NCBI GenBank assembly: GCA_018673255.1
Contig: JABHDC010000236.1
Location: forward strand, 1 to 64,000
Source: Gemmatimonadota bacterium
GTDB taxonomy: Bacteria; Latescibacterota; UBA2968; UBA8231
DNA length: 64,000 bases
Direction of reading: 5' to 3'
Below are positions 16,996 through 24,309 of this stretch, one piece after another. Positions within the stretch are counted from its first letter, which is position 1, and each line of letters opens with the position of its first letter. Both the position numbers and the translations under genes were made by a program. A model generated the notes under the pieces. The model searched no databases, was not told the origin of the DNA, and worked only from the letters and a program-made list of their open reading frames with translations.

Positions 16996-17988
16996 TCAAT
17001 CTCCCAACTCGAATTTCTGGATTCTGTAGCGCAAGGTGTCTCGACTCATCTGCAGCAGCTGGGCTGCCTTGGTCACATTGCCCTTGGCCCGGCGCAGAGC
17101 GGCGCGAATAACCTCTCTTTCAACGGCTTCCAGCGACATGCCATTGGCCGGCAACCGCACCGTGAGGTCTCCCTCTTCGCTGATGGTGATCCCCGCCCCG
17201 CCCGGCGCTGAACGATAGATTCGGCGATCGATGACCAGATCGTCTGCCCGGATGATCTCACGATCCGTCATCAGCACGGCTCGTTCGATCACATTGCGCA
17301 GCTCTCGGACGTTGCCTGGCCAGGCGTAGGCACTCAACAACAGGATCGCACTCTGTCCCAGCGTACGGGCATCCACGCCATGTCGTTGTGTGTATTCACC
17401 CAGGAAGTGGTCGGCGATCCGCAGGACATCGTCACCGCGGTCCCTCAGGGGCGGGATCTCCATAGGTACGACATTCAGTCGATGGTAGAGATCCTCGCGG
17501 AAACGACCCTCTTCCACCGCCTGCATCAGGTCTTCATTTGTGGCGGCCAGGAACCGCGTGTCAGTTTCGTGCTCATCTGTACCACCGAGTCGCCGGAATC
17601 GCCGCGTCTCCAGCACGCCGAGCAACTTCGCCTGCAGCTCGACGGGCAAGACGCTGATCTCATCGAGCAGGACCGTGCCGCCCGCACCCAGTTCGATCAG
17701 CCCTTGCTTTCGTTGGCGAGCATCAGTGAAGGCCCCCGGCTCATGGCCGAAGACCTCGGACTCCATGAGGTTTGCCGGGATATTCGTGCAGTCCACCGTG
17801 ACGAAGGGCCCTGCCGCCCACGGACTGGCGCGGTGGATCGCTTCGGCCAGCAAGGCCTTGCCAGTACCACTCTCGCCGCAGAGCATGACCGTCGCACGCG
17901 TCGGTGCGATCCGTTCCAGCAACCGCAGCAGTTGCTGCATCGGCTGGCTATTGCCGATGAGGCCGTAAGATTCGTGGTTTTTCGCCAT
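16996..17988 (-). CDS. Stand-alone sigma54-dependent transcriptional activator (AAA+ / Fis HTH)
   Basis: A 330-aa enhancer-binding protein that remodels sigma54-RNA polymerase using ATP. The AAA+ domain (about 9-240) shows Walker A GESGTGK (38-44), Walker B with D109-E110, the arginine-finger region FREDLYHRLNV, and WPGNVREL. The Fis-type HTH is at the C-terminus (GNVTKAAQLLQMSRDTLRYRI). There is no N-terminal sensor or receiver domain, as in PspF, so activity must be controlled by expression or a partner protein. The sigma54-contacting loop reads GAFTDA (85-90) instead of GAFTGA. It lies 44 bp after the glycosyltransferase gene and directly upstream of the dyads and promoter of the surface operon, its likely target. 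Confidence 0.92.
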   Translation of the reverse strand: MAKNHESYGLIGNSQPMQQLLRLLERIAPTRATVMLCGESGTGKALLAEAIHRASPWAAGPFVTVDCTNIPANLMESEVFGHEPGAFTDARQRKQGLIELGAGGTVLLDEISVLPVELQAKLLGVLETRRFRRLGGTDEHETDTRFLAATNEDLMQAVEEGRFREDLYHRLNVVPMEIPPLRDRGDDVLRIADHFLGEYTQRHGVDARTLGQSAILLLSAYAWPGNVRELRNVIERAVLMTDREIIRADDLVIDRRIYRSAPGGAGITISEEGDLTVRLPANGMSLEAVEREVIRAALRRAKGNVTKAAQLLQMSRDTLRYRIQKFELGD

Positions 17989-18032
17989 CTATCTACTTGG
18001 ATATCTACCCGGTGGCCCCCACATGAGGGGCG

Positions 18033-19073
18033 TCACACGAAGAGGGGTCCGTCGGTCAGATCCGACTCGAAAGGAGTAAGATCGAGGGCCTGAGCTATCA
18101 GGTTGCAGATGGTAAGCAACTCCTGCTTGCCCTCAGGCGCCAGCGTCGTCAGCAGAAGCCTCGGGACGTGATTGCGCAGCCACTGCGCGACAAAGATCGG
18201 TGGAATACCCAGGCGGCGGCAGGGCCAGATCATCTTGTCCGCCACCAGACGGTCGCGTTGCAGCTGACCGAAAGTCGACACGGGTTGTTCGTTGAACGTC
18301 GTGCGCTGCACAGATACCAGCTGCGCCCCCGCCTCCATAGCCTCGAGTGTCATCACCGCCTCGCAGCCGTGACGGTAGTAGGCGTCTTCATCGACATCGC
18401 ACAGCTGCGGCGCGCGCCGAAAGACCGCATCGGCCACGTTACGGGTGAAGAGCTTGAAGCCGGAGTGGAAGTCCGGAAACTCCTCGATGCTCGTCACTGC
18501 CTCCAGGCGCAGGGGACGTCCCGTGGTTGCCGCTGCATAGGTCAGCGCATCGAGGAGCACTCGATCGGCCAGTTCTTCCAGTTCGCCACGCAACCAGCCC
18601 ATCGGGCGGTGCCGACTCGTGCGGCGACCGATGACGAGAATGTCATGGATCTGACACCGCTGCTGTGTCGCCAACCCCGCCCGCGTGAGATTGGCCAATT
18701 CGTTGGCGAAGTGATCACCATCCGCGTCGATGACAGCCAACCACTTCAGATCGGCGCGATCCCACAACCGATCAACCCCGTGTCGCAGCGCACTGAGTTT
18801 GCCGCGATTCCGATCTCCTACCGTCGATGACACACCATATGTACAGGCCAGCTGGGAAACCTCTTCACCGCCACAGTCGGGGCCGTCAGCAGCCAGACAG
18901 ATCACCTGCGGATCGTCGACGGCGGCCACGCAGGCTTCGACATTGTCTGCCAGCAATTCCAGCTGCAGGCGATGATCGGCGCCCGGCGGCAGATAGACGG
19001 GGATGACGATTCCCGTCGACTGACGGGTCGTTCGGCGCGCTTGGCGAGCGCTGTATTCAGATCCGTCGCTCAA
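18033..19073 (-). CDS. GT2-like glycosyltransferase
   Basis: A 346-aa cytosolic protein with a GT-A fold signature: TGIVIPVYLPP near the N-terminus, then NRGKLSALRHGV and a metal-binding VIDADGDHF (DxD) at about 115. The C-terminal half is less typical and includes several Asp/Glu-rich motifs (SIEEFPDFHSGFKLF, DVDEDAYYRHG). It has no membrane helices. Donor and acceptor cannot be deduced. The start is a TTG because no ATG or GTG lies before the core domain, so the first residues are uncertain. It precedes the sigma54 activator on the same strand by 44 bp and may glycosylate surface components of the same programme, but this is speculative. Confidence 0.65.
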   Translation of the reverse strand: MSDGSEYSARQARRTTRQSTGIVIPVYLPPGADHRLQLELLADNVEACVAAVDDPQVICLAADGPDCGGEEVSQLACTYGVSSTVGDRNRGKLSALRHGVDRLWDRADLKWLAVIDADGDHFANELANLTRAGLATQQRCQIHDILVIGRRTSRHRPMGWLRGELEELADRVLLDALTYAAATTGRPLRLEAVTSIEEFPDFHSGFKLFTRNVADAVFRRAPQLCDVDEDAYYRHGCEAVMTLEAMEAGAQLVSVQRTTFNEQPVSTFGQLQRDRLVADKMIWPCRRLGIPPIFVAQWLRNHVPRLLLTTLAPEGKQELLTICNLIAQALDLTPFESDLTDGPLFV

Positions 19074-19307
19074 CAGGGGTTTGCCTTTCCGGGGAGTGCG
19101 CTGCTCCGGGTCTGGTTACGTGTGAGAGCGCAACCCGATCCATGGCGGTTCATGATCAGAAGGATGGTGTGTGATCGGCAACACGTCGATTCGGCTGACT
19201 CTACGCGACATTTACCTGAATGTCCCGATGCGAGCACAGCAGGCAACCCCGGGATCTGCCGGTTGACGCTGTTCGTAGCGGCGTGTTTCTTGGTACGCAT
19301 GCTAACC

Positions 19308-19319
19308 GGGATATACCCC
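19308..19319. promoter_or_regulatory. Single GGG-ATATA-CCCC dyad resembling the 16956-16990 sites
   Basis: This site just before the response-regulator start matches 11 of 13 positions of the GGGG-ATATG-CCCC form of the tandem dyads upstream of the sigma54 operon. It could be a weak binding site for the same protein, placed to block or tune expression of the regulator. A short GC-rich dyad can also occur by chance. Confidence 0.3.
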
Positions 19320-19324
19320 TCAAG

Positions 19325-20068
19325 ATGACGCAGATTAGCGACCAACAACAGACCATGGCTAACGATTCTCTCGACGACGGCCCCATCCTCGTTGTAGACG
19401 ACGACGACTCGCTCCGCGAGTTGTGCTCCCGCGTTCTACAGACGCTGGGATACGAGGTCCACACAGCCGGTCTCGCGGAAGAAGCCCTGATTCTGGCCGC
19501 GCAGAGCAACTATCGCGTTGTCCTGCTCGATCTCAAAATGCCTGGCATGGATGGCATCGAATGCCTGCGCCAGCTCAAGGCGCAGGGTTGCCGGGCCGAC
19601 GTTGTCATGATCACCGGCTATGGCAACGTACCGACCGCCGTCGAAGCCATGAAGGTCGGCGCCCTCGACTTTATCGAGAAACCCTTCCGACCCGATGACC
19701 TGCAAGCGATGCTGCAAGATATTCTGGCTCGCCGGCGGCGGACGGTCTCCGAGGATCCGATCGTCGCTTTCATCCAGACCCACGCGACCGAGATCGGCTC
19801 TCGCAAGGATGTTGCCAACCGGCTGGGTATCAGCCTCGAACGGGTCTCCTCCTGCGTGCAGGAACAGACGAGCATGTCCTTCCGCCAATTCCTCCACACC
19901 TGCCGCCTCGATCTTGCCAAGCGCCTGCTGGAAAGCACCGAGCTCGACGTCACCGAAGTCGCAGTACGCGCCGGCTTCCAGACGGTCCAGCATTTCAGCC
20001 GCGTCTTCAGCAAACGTGAAGGCCTGTCACCGAAGATCTATCGACTCAAGAGTCGCGCCGAGAACTGA
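19325..20068 (+). CDS. Response regulator with AraC-type DNA-binding output
   Basis: A 247-aa protein from the ATG at 19325; another in-frame ATG at 19355 is possible. The receiver domain has the acidic cluster VVDDDDS, phospho-acceptor Asp69 in VVLLDLKMPGMDG, the switch Thr in MITGYGN and Lys in FIEKPF, so it should be phosphorylatable. The C-terminus carries an AraC-type double HTH (DVTEVAVRAGFQTVQHFSRVF...EGLSPKIYR). The receiver resembles NtrC-family receivers, but there is no AAA+ domain. No histidine kinase is adjacent. It is divergent from the glycosyltransferase and ends at a strong terminator. Confidence 0.88.
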   Translation: MTQISDQQQTMANDSLDDGPILVVDDDDSLRELCSRVLQTLGYEVHTAGLAEEALILAAQSNYRVVLLDLKMPGMDGIECLRQLKAQGCRADVVMITGYGNVPTAVEAMKVGALDFIEKPFRPDDLQAMLQDILARRRRTVSEDPIVAFIQTHATEIGSRKDVANRLGISLERVSSCVQEQTSMSFRQFLHTCRLDLAKRLLESTELDVTEVAVRAGFQTVQHFSRVFSKREGLSPKIYRLKSRAEN

Positions 20069-20090
20069 GTCATTCGTCCGGAAGACAAAA

Positions 20091-20130
20091 AGCCCCATCA
20101 CCTGCATCCAGGTGATGGGGCTCTTTTTTT
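20091..20130. terminator. Bidirectional Rho-independent terminator
   Basis: A perfect 14-bp stem (AGCCCCATCACCTG and its complement) with a CATC loop is followed by CTTTTTTT on the plus strand. It is preceded by AAAAA, which gives a U-run on the minus strand. It sits between the convergent response-regulator and dehydrogenase genes and should serve both. Confidence 0.93.
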
Positions 20131-20148
20131 GTCCGATCCGGGAATGCT

Positions 20149-21732
20149 TCAGCCGATCGTGGCCTCGGTCCAGGTGCCATCGACACAGCGCTGGACCTTT
20201 GTCGGATTCTCGTCCTGCAACAACGGCGGGAGTCGATTCGGTCGCACATTGTCGAAACACTGCAGCATGGTGAAACGACGCAGACTGGCAGGGATGCCGA
20301 CCGCCGTGAAACCAGGATGTCCCGTCGCCGGGAAAGGCCCCCCGTGGTTCATCGACCCCACGACGGCGACGCCCGTAGGCATCTTGTCATTCAGCAGGCG
20401 GCCGACCTTACGACGCAGCAGCGGCGCAATCCGATCGTAGGCCGCCTCATCCGAGTTTTTCGTATCGGAGTAGATGGAGCCTGTCAGATTGCCTTCGAAG
20501 TGACGGGCCAGCTCCACTGCCTCATCCAGGTCGGCTGCCACAACAAGGAGGGATTCGTTGCCGAAAGCCTCCGTTTGCAGCGCCTCGGGCTGGGCAAGGA
20601 ATCGCTGTCCGGACACCTTGAGCAAGGTATTGGCAAAGCTGTAGCCCTCACCTCCCCCGGGTGTACCACCAACAAGCAACTCAGCACCGGCTGCTGTCAG
20701 GGTCTGTACACTGTCAGCCATTCCCGACTCGACACCGGCGGCCAGCATCGTACCCACCTTCGCATTACGGAAATGGGCACTGACCGCATCGATGAAGGCA
20801 TCTGTCTCGGCACCAGCCACGAGGACGACGATCCCCGGATTGGTGCAGAACTGGCCGGTACCCATCAGACAGGATGTCGAGAAGTCCTCGGCAATGGCAT
20901 CACCCCGTTCCGAGAGTGCACCCGGAAGGACATACACGGGATTGATCGAGCTGAGCTCCAGGTAGATCGGCTTGCCAGCCTGATCGGCTGCAGCCTTGAG
21001 CGTCAGACCCGCGTGGCGCGATCCCGTATATCCCGTTGCACCGATCAGGGGATGACTGACCAGCCGCTTGCCGACCTCATGGTCGGTGCGATAGATCAGC
21101 TGCACGGTCGCACTCGGCAAGCCGGTGTCAGTGATCGCAGCCAGGGCCTCTTCGGCCAGCAATCGCGACGTTCCCGGATGCGAAGAATTGGCCTTGCCAA
21201 TCACGGGGCAACCGGCAGCGATGGCGGCAACGAAATCACCACCGGCCACGCTGTTGAACGCGAGAGGGAAGTTGTTCGGTCCGAAGACGGCGACCCCTCC
21301 TTCGAGGGGAGCCAGCATGGAACGGATTCCACTGGCTGTATCGATCGTCGGCATCGCCCAGGCGCGCGACCGTGCGGCGGCCGCTGCCTGCCGGATCTGA
21401 TCGGTCGTACGGGGCAACTCGATTCCATCCAACCGGGGCGAGGCGGGCAAGCCGGACTCGGTCTGGGCCATGGCCACGATCTCATCACGCCGAGCCTCTA
21501 TCCGGTCGGCGAAGACCTCCAGGAAGCGGGCCACATCCTCAGGATCGCGTTGCTGCAGTTGCTCGGAGGCGGCTGCCGCTGCGCGAATCGCTTCTTCCAC
21601 TTCCGATTGACTGCTGACCGGATACGTCTCACCCGTGGGCTGTTTGGTCACCGGATTGTTCGGCTCGAACGTGCTGACCGCATCCGCATCTCGCCACTGG
21701 CCGGCAATCAGAACCGGCTGTGTCTTCGACAT
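20149..21732 (-). CDS. Alpha-ketoglutaric semialdehyde dehydrogenase (2,5-dioxovalerate dehydrogenase)
   Basis: A 527-aa aldehyde dehydrogenase that oxidises 2,5-dioxopentanoate to 2-oxoglutarate with NAD(P)+, the last step of non-phosphorylative pentose, sugar-acid or hydroxyproline breakdown. The catalytic Cys296 lies in GTGQFCTNPG and the general-base Glu in LELSSINP, both typical of the KGSADH branch and unlike the usual ELGGKSP form. FGPNNFPLAFNS is the NAD(P) loop. AGGAG precedes the ATG by 10 nt. It follows the PhyH dioxygenase gene by about 90 bp on the same strand and may share its transcript. The upstream pathway enzymes are not in the window. Confidence 0.88.
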   Translation of the reverse strand: MSKTQPVLIAGQWRDADAVSTFEPNNPVTKQPTGETYPVSSQSEVEEAIRAAAAASEQLQQRDPEDVARFLEVFADRIEARRDEIVAMAQTESGLPASPRLDGIELPRTTDQIRQAAAAARSRAWAMPTIDTASGIRSMLAPLEGGVAVFGPNNFPLAFNSVAGGDFVAAIAAGCPVIGKANSSHPGTSRLLAEEALAAITDTGLPSATVQLIYRTDHEVGKRLVSHPLIGATGYTGSRHAGLTLKAAADQAGKPIYLELSSINPVYVLPGALSERGDAIAEDFSTSCLMGTGQFCTNPGIVVLVAGAETDAFIDAVSAHFRNAKVGTMLAAGVESGMADSVQTLTAAGAELLVGGTPGGGEGYSFANTLLKVSGQRFLAQPEALQTEAFGNESLLVVAADLDEAVELARHFEGNLTGSIYSDTKNSDEAAYDRIAPLLRRKVGRLLNDKMPTGVAVVGSMNHGGPFPATGHPGFTAVGIPASLRRFTMLQCFDNVRPNRLPPLLQDENPTKVQRCVDGTWTEATIG

Positions 21733-21819
21733 AAGCGTTGTACTCCTACTGGTAGGGATCTGCTCCCGGGCACACCTCTCCCGTCAGGGCGAGGGAAGCA
21801 CCGCAGCAGAATCCGATGA

Positions 21820-22608
21820 TCAGATATTCTTGAGTAGTTCCTGGCCGTCCAGACGCAGTCGATATCCCTGCACCATCAACCCCGGGCGGTCGAGAGACTG
21901 ACCAGCCGTCTGCCGATTGTGCGGATCGCGATACCCGACACGGACCATGCGGCGTGCCCGTTCGGTCTGGTTGATGTGGGAACCATGAATCGTGTGAATG
22001 CAGAACAGGACGACATCGCCGCGTTTGGCGGGAACGGCGACGGTATCCTCAAGGCGGTATTCGTCGGTGGGCAGGTGCGGCGTGCAGGGCCCTTCATCGG
22101 TCTGTGTGATGTGGACGAGTGCGCCTTGTTTGTGTGAACCGTCGAGGAAACGGATTTCACCATTCTCGTGGGATGTGTCATCGAGATGAACCAGCACATC
22201 GACGAAGCTCCCATTGTCATGCATGTAGAACGGGTGGTCCTGGTGCATGGGAAAGGGGTGGCCCGTCGACGACGGCTTGATGTGCATCGTCGAATGATGC
22301 AGTTCCACATTCGGCCCGATGAGTTGGGCGATGGATCCGGTCAGCCCCGGATGTGTGACGGCATGCATCCAGGCCCTGGAGTAGAGATGGAGATCGTGCA
22401 TGGCCGTCAGCTTCGACGACTTCTCTGTTGCCTCGTCCATGTAGGCGCGACGCCAGGGACCGGTCCAGCCCTGATTCGTCATGGCCCACTCGGCCACAAG
22501 GCGCTCCATGTCCTGATCGAGAGCGTCAATCTCCTGGGTATTGAACATGTTCGGAATATGGAGGAAGCCGTGTTCGTGATAGAACGCGACCTGCTCGGTA
22601 CTCAGCAT
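21820..22608 (-). CDS. Phytanoyl-CoA dioxygenase (PhyH) family protein
   Basis: A 262-aa Fe(II)/2-oxoglutarate-dependent oxygenase. The facial triad is visible: His122-x-Asp124 in MHQDHPF and distal His208 in IHTIHGSHIN. Arg residues about 10 aa later (RARRMVR) are placed to bind 2-oxoglutarate. The fold begins with the typical FYHEHGFLHIPNMF. AGGAG lies 7 nt before the ATG. Substrates of bacterial PhyH enzymes are diverse and cannot be inferred here. The neighbour makes 2-oxoglutarate, a co-substrate of this class, which may be a coincidence. The protein is cytosolic, with no signal peptide. Confidence 0.88.
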   Translation of the reverse strand: MLSTEQVAFYHEHGFLHIPNMFNTQEIDALDQDMERLVAEWAMTNQGWTGPWRRAYMDEATEKSSKLTAMHDLHLYSRAWMHAVTHPGLTGSIAQLIGPNVELHHSTMHIKPSSTGHPFPMHQDHPFYMHDNGSFVDVLVHLDDTSHENGEIRFLDGSHKQGALVHITQTDEGPCTPHLPTDEYRLEDTVAVPAKRGDVVLFCIHTIHGSHINQTERARRMVRVGYRDPHNRQTAGQSLDRPGLMVQGYRLRLDGQELLKNI

Positions 22609-22689
22609 CTGCGGTCTCCTGGGTGAAGGACAGAGCGGGGTAACATAACAACTCGCCCCCCTGTCACAAGGCAGACCGAGAGTGCATTG

Positions 22690-24303
22690 TCAGGGGCGTG
22701 AAGAGGACAGCTTGATCGGCGTCGGCCGCCAGCCAGGGACACCGAGGGAGTCGGCATTTACGTGATACAGTTGCGCACCCAGTGCCCGGGCGACACGTCC
22801 TGCCGACACGGTGTCAGGCCACACACGACTGAGCAGAGGCCGCTGTGTGGATCGCTCTGGCCCGTCCAGCGCTTCGTACACATAAACCAGTGCAAGCCAC
22901 TGCAATCGACGATCAGGTGGCTGGCGGCGATCTTGGCGCAGGAGGAATCGTTCATACGCGTCTGCCATACCATAAGGGGCGTCGGCAGCAGGGTTCACCG
23001 ATTCAGCCGCCGGCACGGTGACACGAATCGGACCGGTGATCGATGGCGGATTCCCCAGATACGCCCAGCGCAGCATCGAGGCACCCGGCACTGGCGGCAG
23101 GAGATGGGGTCGTTGTCCGGTGATGGGGTCGATGAGTTCTCCACCTGCAGTTTCCCCCACAGCCACCCACCAACCGGTGAAACGCCACGGTTCGGGTGCA
23201 TACATCCACCACACCGGTTCTGCAGCCAGGAACGTGTGACCTCGACGCAACCAGCGAGCCAACGTCGTGTCCGGGTCGACAGGCCATCTCCTCTGCCGTT
23301 CGTCGTCGGCCGCCAGCAGAAGATTGAGGCTGAACAGCAGGGCAATCATGCGGGGGAGCCAGCGTCCCGGGTCGAAACCGACCAGCGCCCGGCCGATCGG
23401 TGACATGGCGATCGGCGACGCGGTGCTGGGTTTGGGGACCGGCAGCCACAGCGCGGTGGCGGCAGCCATCATCGTCAACGGGAAGGTGCCCAGATCCATC
23501 AGCAACCACATGCCGCCGTGCAGAATCCAGAGCCCGGCTGCAGCCACACGACGTGCACCGACGCGGCCACTGAACAGGAGGATGGGGACCGCCAACTCTA
23601 TTGCCAGCGTCACCCAACTCAGCACGGCAAAGACGACACCGGGAAGATGTTGGGCACACCAGGCACCAACCTCGCGCATGGCCGCACGATCCGCGATGGC
23701 CAGACGCACCGCATGGCCCTCGACCCACCAGGCGGCACCATCTTTGACAACGAATGTGGTCAGATAGATCCAGGCGATCGTCGCCAGCAGACCTGTGGCT
23801 GCGGCCCTGGACAACCAGTCCGGCCAGACGCGTTCGACTCGCCCCTGCCACGCATCGACCGACCAACGCCGACTCAGGGGCAACACCACGCTCCATAGCA
23901 GCAACTGGCAGACGACAGCATCGTGGTAGTCGACGGTGTGACGCGAGGCATACTGATAGCCGCAGGCGGCAAGCCAGACCAGTGGCGTGGTGATGCGCGT
24001 GCGCCAGCCAATGAGGAAGGCGAAACTGGCCAGGCCAAAGAGCACGAGGGCAAGACGCAGACTCGTCTCAGCATCGCCCACGACCAGAGGCAGGGGCCAT
24101 TGGTCGTAGCCCTGCAGGGCGAGCCAGTCGTCGGCCAGAATCCAGCCCCGGCGGATATCCAGCAACAGGACACACCCCAAGCCGATTCGCATCGCCGCCA
24201 ACGATCGATCGTCGAGTCGGCTGAATCGCCGCACCGCAGCCCGGGCCCACTTCCATCGCTGGTCGGTATTGCTGATCCGGTCTGGCCCTGACATGGGAAT
24301 CAC
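22690..24303 (-). CDS. HTTM-domain integral membrane protein
   Basis: A 537-aa membrane protein. Its first ~300 residues match the HTTM (horizontally transferred transmembrane) domain related to the membrane part of vitamin-K-dependent gamma-carboxylase: AAMRIGLGCVLLLDI, a Trp/Tyr-rich loop, an HTVDYHDAV motif and a QLLLWSVVLPLSRRWSVD segment. Several more helices reach about residue 325. A soluble C-terminal domain (about 345-537) has no motif I recognise. The GTG start is 6 bp after the PhyH-HEAT stop; an ATG three codons in is an alternative. Activity is unknown, and carboxylase activity should not be assumed. Confidence 0.8.
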   Translation of the reverse strand: MIPMSGPDRISNTDQRWKWARAAVRRFSRLDDRSLAAMRIGLGCVLLLDIRRGWILADDWLALQGYDQWPLPLVVGDAETSLRLALVLFGLASFAFLIGWRTRITTPLVWLAACGYQYASRHTVDYHDAVVCQLLLWSVVLPLSRRWSVDAWQGRVERVWPDWLSRAAATGLLATIAWIYLTTFVVKDGAAWWVEGHAVRLAIADRAAMREVGAWCAQHLPGVVFAVLSWVTLAIELAVPILLFSGRVGARRVAAAGLWILHGGMWLLMDLGTFPLTMMAAATALWLPVPKPSTASPIAMSPIGRALVGFDPGRWLPRMIALLFSLNLLLAADDERQRRWPVDPDTTLARWLRRGHTFLAAEPVWWMYAPEPWRFTGWWVAVGETAGGELIDPITGQRPHLLPPVPGASMLRWAYLGNPPSITGPIRVTVPAAESVNPAADAPYGMADAYERFLLRQDRRQPPDRRLQWLALVYVYEALDGPERSTQRPLLSRVWPDTVSAGRVARALGAQLYHVNADSLGVPGWRPTPIKLSSSRP

Positions 24304-24309
24304 ACGCTC

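Noticed and set aside
22690..24303. Calling the HTTM protein a vitamin-K-dependent gamma-carboxylase
   Set aside because: Only the membrane domain resembles that family; the catalytic region could not be identified.
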